A stretch of 10,466 nucleotides of DNA from Minisyncoccota bacterium (GTDB taxonomy: Bacteria > Patescibacteriota > Minisyncoccia > Minisyncoccales > UBA5738): NCBI GenBank assembly GCA_025453415.1, contig JALOQL010000052.1, positions 1 to 10,466 of the forward strand, in the 5' to 3' direction. The position numbers and the translations under genes are program-made. Positions within the stretch are counted from its first letter, which is position 1; each line of letters opens with the position of its first letter. The notes beneath the pieces were generated by a model. That model worked only from the letters and a program-made list of their open reading frames with translations. It was not told the origin of the DNA and made no database searches. Positions 7,152-10,466 of the stretch are shown one piece after another.

Positions 7152-7229
7152 CATGTCGGCAAGCTTGGATCGGAGCATTATCCTGGAATCGGTAACATTT
7201 TTGGGAGAAAGCTGCCGATATGTTTTTTT
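7152..7229 (+). terminator. Second, long-armed terminator-like hairpin upstream of pilin 3
   Basis: Bases 7152-7166 pair with 7209-7222: ten pairs (one G-U), a single bulged A at 7162, then four more pairs. The intervening loop is about 42 bases and holds a smaller GGAT/ATCC stem. Seven T residues (7223-7229) follow the stem at once, the layout of an intrinsic terminator. With the preceding terminator it forms a tandem pair separating pilin 2 from pilin 3. The long loop would also suit an attenuator or a small structured RNA. Confidence 0.5.
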
Positions 7230-7278
7230 GATTTAATATTATATAATGACTAATGGCCGCGGTATCTGCCGTAGTCCA

Positions 7279-7284
7279 TATAAT
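7279..7284 (+). promoter_or_regulatory. TATAAT -10-like box before pilin 3
   Basis: TATAAT at 7279-7284 lies 21 bases before the preferred pilin 3 ATG (7306). A second TATAAT (7242-7247) overlaps the upstream in-frame ATG at 7246. Neither has a recognisable -35. Because two terminators precede pilin 3, it would need a promoter such as these to be expressed. Confidence 0.3.
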
Positions 7285-7305
7285 AAAAGCCATCAATTAA
7301 AAATC

Positions 7306-7818
7306 ATGCTTGATCGCTGCATTTCCGATGCGTCCCCTGGCCGCGGTTTTAATCTTCGTGAAGGCAAAGGCTTTACTCTCATTGAGGGCGGTTCCAGGTC
7401 GAAAGCGCGAGATTCAAAAAGAATATCGGACATGAGACAACTGATGTCGGCGCAGGAAATGTATTATGGATCACAGGATGTTTACATGCCGTTTACGCCG
7501 TCTTCGCCCGATTTTATGCCGGTTGAAATTTCCGATGGAGTAACAACATTTATTAAAGTGCCGACTGACCCGGGCGGCGGTGCCGTGGTGGCATGCGATC
7601 ATGCCAGCGGTATCCCGGCATACACTTATTGCGCTTTGGATAACGATGGCGAGCCGCAAAAGTATTGTTATTACGCAAGACTGGAAAATGCGATCATCAA
7701 CAAGGGTGGCTGTACCGATCTTGCGCCTTGCCCTTATATGACGGTAAATCACGTGGGCACTTTTTATAAGCCTGCCAAACCCAGCGATTTGGATGACTGC
7801 GCTTCGGGCGCCCAGTAA
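7306..7818 (+). CDS. Pilin 3: type IV pilin paralogue lacking its hydrophobic helix (possible pseudogene or silent copy)
   Basis: An intact frame of 170 residues from ATG 7306 (an in-frame ATG at 7246 would add 20). The prepilin cleavage motif KG/FTLIE is present at residues 21-27, but the sequence jumps straight from Glu27 to GGSRSKARDSKR. The 19 hydrophobic residues that occupy positions 13-31 in pilin 2 are missing, in frame, while the rest of the globular domain aligns to pilin 2 throughout, including the six cysteines. The leader before Gly22 is also longer and less basic than usual. Without this helix the product should not insert in the membrane, be processed normally by PilD, or pack into a pilus. 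Options are a decayed copy, a silent recombination donor, a cytoplasmic product, or an assembly error at a repeated 5' end. The intact frame suggests the loss is recent or tolerated. Confidence 0.8.
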   Translation: MLDRCISDASPGRGFNLREGKGFTLIEGGSRSKARDSKRISDMRQLMSAQEMYYGSQDVYMPFTPSSPDFMPVEISDGVTTFIKVPTDPGGGAVVACDHASGIPAYTYCALDNDGEPQKYCYYARLENAIINKGGCTDLAPCPYMTVNHVGTFYKPAKPSDLDDCASGAQ

Positions 7819-7886
7819 CCTTCGCAAATTTTGTCGCGCCGGTTTCCCAATCCGGTGGTTATTGACGAAGCGGGATTGATTGAACG

Positions 7887-8054
7887 GGAAATATATAATT
7901 GATCCCGAGGTAGACCCCGGCTTTAGCCGGGGAACCGATGGGATGAGGAGGCCGGTTAGGTAATCCGCAAGTAATCTTGGAAAACCTCCTCCGGTCGCCG
8001 CCCGGGGTGCAGACCCCGGGAGGCGAAAATTCCGATAGGAAATATATAATTGAT
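7887..8054. repeat. Structured GC-rich intergenic element bracketed by 17-bp direct repeats
   Basis: GGAAATATATAATTGAT occurs exactly at 7887-7903 and 8038-8054. The 134 bases between are GC-rich and strongly palindromic. Hairpin A is CCCCGGC/GCCGGGG with loop TTTA (7915-7932). Stem B is GAGGAGG (7945-7951) with CCTCCTC (7985-7991). Hairpin C is CGCC+CCCGGGG (7996-7999, 8001-8007) with CCCCGGG+GGCG (8014-8020, 8022-8025), one mismatch. AGACCCCGG also occurs twice (7912-7920, 8011-8019). No convincing coding sequence is present: an in-frame TTG at 7977 would only extend pilD through hairpin C. This looks like a REP/MITE-type palindromic repeat or a structured leader RNA. The repeat copy nearest pilD holds a TATAAT. 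Confidence 0.6.
8045..8050 (+). promoter_or_regulatory. TATAAT box immediately before pilD
   Basis: The downstream copy of the 17-bp repeat contains TATAAT at 8045-8050, seven bases before the pilD ATG at 8058. If used, transcription would begin at or next to the start codon, giving a leaderless message; there is indeed no Shine-Dalgarno sequence. No -35 is visible. The upstream repeat copy has the same box at 7894-7899. Confidence 0.35.
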
Positions 8055-8057
8055 ATC

Positions 8058-8909
8058 ATGTATTTTGATTTTTTATTTTGGTACGTTTTGGTTTCGGTAT
8101 TCGTTTTTGGCGCGGTTTGCGGCAGTTTTTTGAATTGCGTCATATGGCGCGCCTATGTCAACGAAAGCGCCGCGACCGGACGTTCCTACTGTCCGAAATG
8201 CCGGCATCGCCTGGCGGCCAGAGACCTGGTGCCGCTGGTCAGTTTTTTTTCGCTGGGAGGCAGGTGCCGCTACTGCAAAAAGCCGATATCGTGGCAGTAT
8301 CCGCTCATCGAGGCGCTTACGGGGGTGGCATTCGCCGCCGCCGCCTGGCAGTTTGTTCCCGGGGTTTTTACCGGCTTGTTTCCCGCGTTGGCGCTGGCAA
8401 AGCTTTTCATTTACTGGGGGATAATTTCGACGCTCATCGTGATTTTTGTCGCCGATTTGCGCTGGTACTTCATTCCCGACGGCGCCGTTATTTCGGGGCT
8501 GTTTTTTGCGGCCGCCCTGCATGCTCAGCAAATGGCTGAAGCCTGGACGATTATTCACCGCGTCGAAACGGATATCCTGGTCAACGCGGCACTCTCGGCG
8601 GTCCTGGCCGGGTCGTTTTTTCTGGCGATATACATGTTCTCGCGCGGCACTTGGATGGGGTTCGGGGATGTCAAATACGCGCTTTTTATGGGGTGGCTGC
8701 TGGGGTTCCCTGACGTTGCGGTGGGATTGTTTTTGGCTTTCTTTTTTGGTGCTATAATCGGGTTAGGATTGGTGGCCGGGCAAAGAAAGAAAATGTCATC
8801 GCAGGTGCCGTTCGGTCCGTTTCTGGTTTGCGGTACCGCGGCGGCGCTGTTTTTTGCCGGACCGATCATCGACTGGTATTGGTCGATAAGCATCGGCCCT
8901 AATTTTTGA
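8058..8909 (+). CDS. pilD: PilD/GspO prepilin peptidase and N-methyltransferase
   Basis: A 283-residue polytopic membrane aspartic peptidase that cleaves prepilin leaders after the -1 Gly (or Ala) on the cytoplasmic side and, in the bifunctional family, methylates the new N-terminus. The N-terminal GSFLNCVIWR (22-31) is the usual family opening. The cytoplasmic methylase-linked loop carries both CxxC pairs (C45/C48 and C70/C73). Catalytic aspartates are D133 (VADLRWYFIPD) and D204 in the GxGD motif GFGD (201-204). Seven or eight hydrophobic segments cover the rest. I take the ATG at 8058 because the membrane helix starts right there; an upstream in-frame TTG would add 27 residues from the palindromic element. 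It should process all prepilins here. The GspH-like gene starts three bases after its TGA. Confidence 0.95.
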   Translation: MYFDFLFWYVLVSVFVFGAVCGSFLNCVIWRAYVNESAATGRSYCPKCRHRLAARDLVPLVSFFSLGGRCRYCKKPISWQYPLIEALTGVAFAAAAWQFVPGVFTGLFPALALAKLFIYWGIISTLIVIFVADLRWYFIPDGAVISGLFFAAALHAQQMAEAWTIIHRVETDILVNAALSAVLAGSFFLAIYMFSRGTWMGFGDVKYALFMGWLLGFPDVAVGLFLAFFFGAIIGLGLVAGQRKKMSSQVPFGPFLVCGTAAALFFAGPIIDWYWSISIGPNF

Positions 8910-8912
8910 AAA

Positions 8913-9443
8913 ATGTATCAACCTTTTGACGCGCATTTCCGAGAAAGGGGTTATTCGATGATCGAGCTGATGACGGTGATGGTGATAATCGCCATTATGA
9001 CCGCTTTTGCCGTTTCCAACTACCACGAAGGCAACCGCCAAGTGACTCTTGACGTACAGGCGAACCAGCTTGCGCAGGATTTGCGCAAAATGCAGGAATG
9101 GGCCTTGTCGGCGCACCAGGTCAACGGCGCTTCTCTGGCCGGTTACGGGATCTATATTGTTCAAGGGGGGAGTTCATATATACTTTACGCCGATAGCATA
9201 GCTAGCAATAATGCCCGTTATGATGCGGGTACGGATGTGGTTTTGCAAACGGTCGATCTGAACAACAACCTGGAAATATCACAGAGTTCCCCCACGCCGG
9301 TGAGCGTAAATTATATACCGCCGGATCCCGTGACCAAGATCAACGACGGTTTGGATACGGCCATGTTCGAATTCCGCGTCAAAAACACGTCCATGACGCG
9401 CAAGGTTTACGTTAACCGGGCCGGATTGATCTATGCGAAATAG
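8913..9443 (+). CDS. GspH/FimT-like minor prepilin
   Basis: A 176-residue prepilin-like protein. The leader is 13 residues, cleavage is expected at RG13/Y14, and Glu+5 is E18 in YSMIE. The helix runs from about 14 to 35 and is unusually rich in Met and Ile. Tyr at +1 replaces the more common Phe. The post-helix region (about 42-72, with QANQLAQDLRKMQEWAL) and the following beta-rich domain with GYGIYIV match the GspH/FimT minor pilin layout. In T4P and type II secretion these subunits sit near the fibre tip and help start assembly. The gene is three bases from pilD and overlaps the next gene by 11 bases, so the four distal genes look translationally coupled. Confidence 0.85.
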   Translation: MYQPFDAHFRERGYSMIELMTVMVIIAIMTAFAVSNYHEGNRQVTLDVQANQLAQDLRKMQEWALSAHQVNGASLAGYGIYIVQGGSSYILYADSIASNNARYDAGTDVVLQTVDLNNNLEISQSSPTPVSVNYIPPDPVTKINDGLDTAMFEFRVKNTSMTRKVYVNRAGLIYAK

Positions 9444-10017
9444 TATATCCCAAAACAAGGCTGCGCGGCGGTTTCGATCCGCCTTTACCCTTATCGAGGT
9501 TGTGACCGCGCTTTTTATCGTCATGGTTGGCGTTGTAAGCGCGTACAATCTGCTCAATCAGACGATCGCCGCGTCGTCGAGCATTTCGATGCGGCTGACG
9601 GCGGCTTATTTGGGCAAAGAAGGCATCGAGATCGTCAAGAACATCCGCGACAGCAATTACTTGAAGATACATTATGAACCGGATGGCACTTATAACTGGG
9701 TCAATGGATTGACGTCGGACAGCGTCCCCGGCGTCAATGCGGTCGATTGTTCCGGTCTTGCCGGCAACCCCGGTTGCCGGGCCCAATACGATTCCAACAT
9801 ACTTTCGAATGTCAATGTCGATCAGCCTTTGACCTATTCGGCGGCAACGGGGTTTTTCAGCTATGACCCGGCCGGTACGCCGACGGTTTACCGGAGGATC
9901 ATCACCGTTGAACCAAATGGCGACATTCTTAATGTTAGCGTCGGTGTCAACTGGACCGAGAGAGGCAAGCCGTTCTCGCTGACGGTCAGGGAAAACATTT
10001 ATAATTGGTGGCGATGA
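9433..10017 (+). CDS. PilV/GspI-like minor prepilin
   Basis: A 194-residue prepilin with a 17-residue basic leader. The junction reads RSA17/F18TLIEV with Glu+5 at E22, so the -1 residue is Ala rather than Gly, which PilD enzymes tolerate but less commonly meet. The helix spans about 18-41. It is followed by GKEGIEIVKNIRDSNYLK (about 61-78), a stretch that I associate with PilV-type minor pilins of Patescibacteria and that resembles the GspI/PilV post-helix region. A C-x(9)-C pair occurs in the globular domain (VDCSG and PGCRA). It overlaps the GspH-like gene by 11 bases upstream and the next minor pilin by 4 bases (ATGA), consistent with a coupled minor-pilin cassette. Confidence 0.85.
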   Translation: MRNSISQNKAARRFRSAFTLIEVVTALFIVMVGVVSAYNLLNQTIAASSSISMRLTAAYLGKEGIEIVKNIRDSNYLKIHYEPDGTYNWVNGLTSDSVPGVNAVDCSGLAGNPGCRAQYDSNILSNVNVDQPLTYSAATGFFSYDPAGTPTVYRRIITVEPNGDILNVSVGVNWTERGKPFSLTVRENIYNWWR

Positions 10018-10466
10018 GGCAAAATTTTCAATTTTCAATTTTCAATTTTCAAAAAGAATCCGAAAAAAAACGGGCGGGTTTTACGTTGGTGGAAATGCTG
10101 GTTTCGATAACGATATTCGCGCTATCGATGACGGTTGCGATCCAACTGTTCGCTTTTTCGATCAATGCCGAGAAAAAAATGATGGTGCATTCCCAGCTTG
10201 TCAACGAGATATCATATAATGTGGAGCATATTACCCGCGGCCTGAGGAAGGCGGTAAAAAGCGAAGATACTAATTGTCTTTCTTCGATGGCTTTGAATTA
10301 CGAACCGGTTACGCATAATTTCGGGCCGATAACCACTTACGGCATAAAATACATCGATCCCAGTCCGGCCGGTACCGCGGATTGCGTCGAATACTACATG
10401 GGTTATCCGGGCGGTGAATACGACACCCGCGCGGCGCTGATGGAGTGGCGGAGGAACAGCCTGGGT
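10014..10466 (+). CDS. PilW/GspJ-like minor prepilin (5' part, runs off the window)
   Basis: An open frame begins at ATG 10014, overlapping the TGA of the PilV-like gene as ATGA, and continues for 151 codons to the right edge without a stop. A 22-residue leader ends in KKRAG, cleavage is expected at G22/F23, and Glu+5 is E27 (FTLVE). The helix spans about 23-46, followed by a Ser/Glu/Lys-rich connection and HITRGLRKAV, which resembles the PilW/GspJ post-helix region. Position after GspH-like and PilV-like genes supports this. The leader is encoded largely by a tandem heptanucleotide repeat, and no other usable ATG lies between that repeat and the cleavage site. The 3' end is missing. Confidence 0.85.
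   Translation, partial: MRQNFQFSIFNFQKESEKKRAGFTLVEMLVSITIFALSMTVAIQLFAFSINAEKKMMVHSQLVNEISYNVEHITRGLRKAVKSEDTNCLSSMALNYEPVTHNFGPITTYGIKYIDPSPAGTADCVEYYMGYPGGEYDTRAALMEWRRNSLG
10025..10052 (+). repeat. Tandem repeat of four TTTTCAA heptamers in the leader of the PilW-like gene
   Basis: TTTTCAA is repeated exactly four times head to tail, starting 11 bases after the ATG at 10014, inside the signal leader. Seven is not a multiple of three, so gain or loss of one unit would shift the frame before the pilin domain. Four units is at the low end for slippage. Confidence 0.85.

Noticed and set aside
7825..7866. Weak hairpin (CGCCGG/CCGGTG) after pilin 3 as a terminator
   Set aside because: The stem is six pairs including a G-U and there is no real T-run after it.
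7977..8057. Upstream in-frame extension of pilD from a TTG codon (27 extra residues)
   Set aside because: It would translate hairpin C and one of the direct repeats, and it places a polar stretch before the membrane helix that starts exactly at ATG 8058.
7859..8143. Minus-strand open frame of 94 residues across the palindromic element
   Set aside because: It overlaps the start of pilD and owes its openness to the GC-rich palindromes; there is no family resemblance and it is opposite to every other gene.
8753..8758. TATAAT inside pilD as a promoter for the minor pilins
   Set aside because: It encodes conserved-looking membrane residues, has no suitably spaced -35, and the GspH-like gene is only three bases from pilD.
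9412..10038. Minus-strand open frame of 208 residues opposite the PilV-like gene
   Set aside because: It is a shadow of a clear prepilin gene, with an Arg-rich composition and no recognisable domain.

Overview
The window is one continuous type IV pilus (T4P) locus, read entirely on the + strand. It starts inside the last codons of a PilN-like gene and ends inside a PilW/GspJ-like minor pilin gene. The content suggests a Candidate Phyla Radiation (Patescibacteria, Parcubacteria-like) genome. The signs are compact genes, prepilins of the FTLIELLVV...SMxxxRxKARD type, a PilV-like protein with a GKEGIEIVKNIRDSN signature, a receiver protein between the two motor ATPases, almost no Shine-Dalgarno sequences, and TATAAT boxes close to start codons. 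UGA is used as a stop (pilO, pilT, pilD and the PilV-like gene), which argues against the UGA=Gly code of Gracilibacteria/Absconditabacteria. The lineage is an inference from gene style; no marker gene is present.

Layout: 1-98 end of a PilN-like gene; 153-755 pilO-like; 798-1115 small single-pass membrane protein; 1168-2922 pilB extension ATPase; 2988-3404 stand-alone CheY-like receiver; 3525-4595 pilT-family ATPase; 4651-5856 pilC platform protein; 5939-6457 and 6575-7102 two prepilins; 7121-7229 two terminator-like hairpins in tandem; 7306-7818 a third pilin paralogue that lacks its transmembrane helix; 7887-8054 a structured GC-rich intergenic element bracketed by 17-bp direct repeats; 8058-8909 pilD prepilin peptidase; then a tight run of minor pilins, GspH-like (8913-9443), PilV-like (9433-10017) and PilW/GspJ-like (10014 to the window end).

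Together these encode nearly a whole inner-membrane T4P machine. PilN/PilO form the alignment subcomplex, PilC is the platform, PilB and PilT are the antagonistic motors, and the receiver is a plausible switch between them. PilD matures the prepilins, and the minor pilins probably prime the fibre. No secretin (PilQ) is seen here, but the window is too short to say it is absent from the genome. No stretch longer than 300 bases lacks a gene; the longest gaps are 7819-8057 and 7103-7305, and both hold structured sequence.

The most striking features are the in-frame loss of exactly the hydrophobic helix from the third pilin, a four-copy heptanucleotide tandem repeat inside the leader of the last minor pilin, and the repeat-bracketed hairpin element upstream of pilD.
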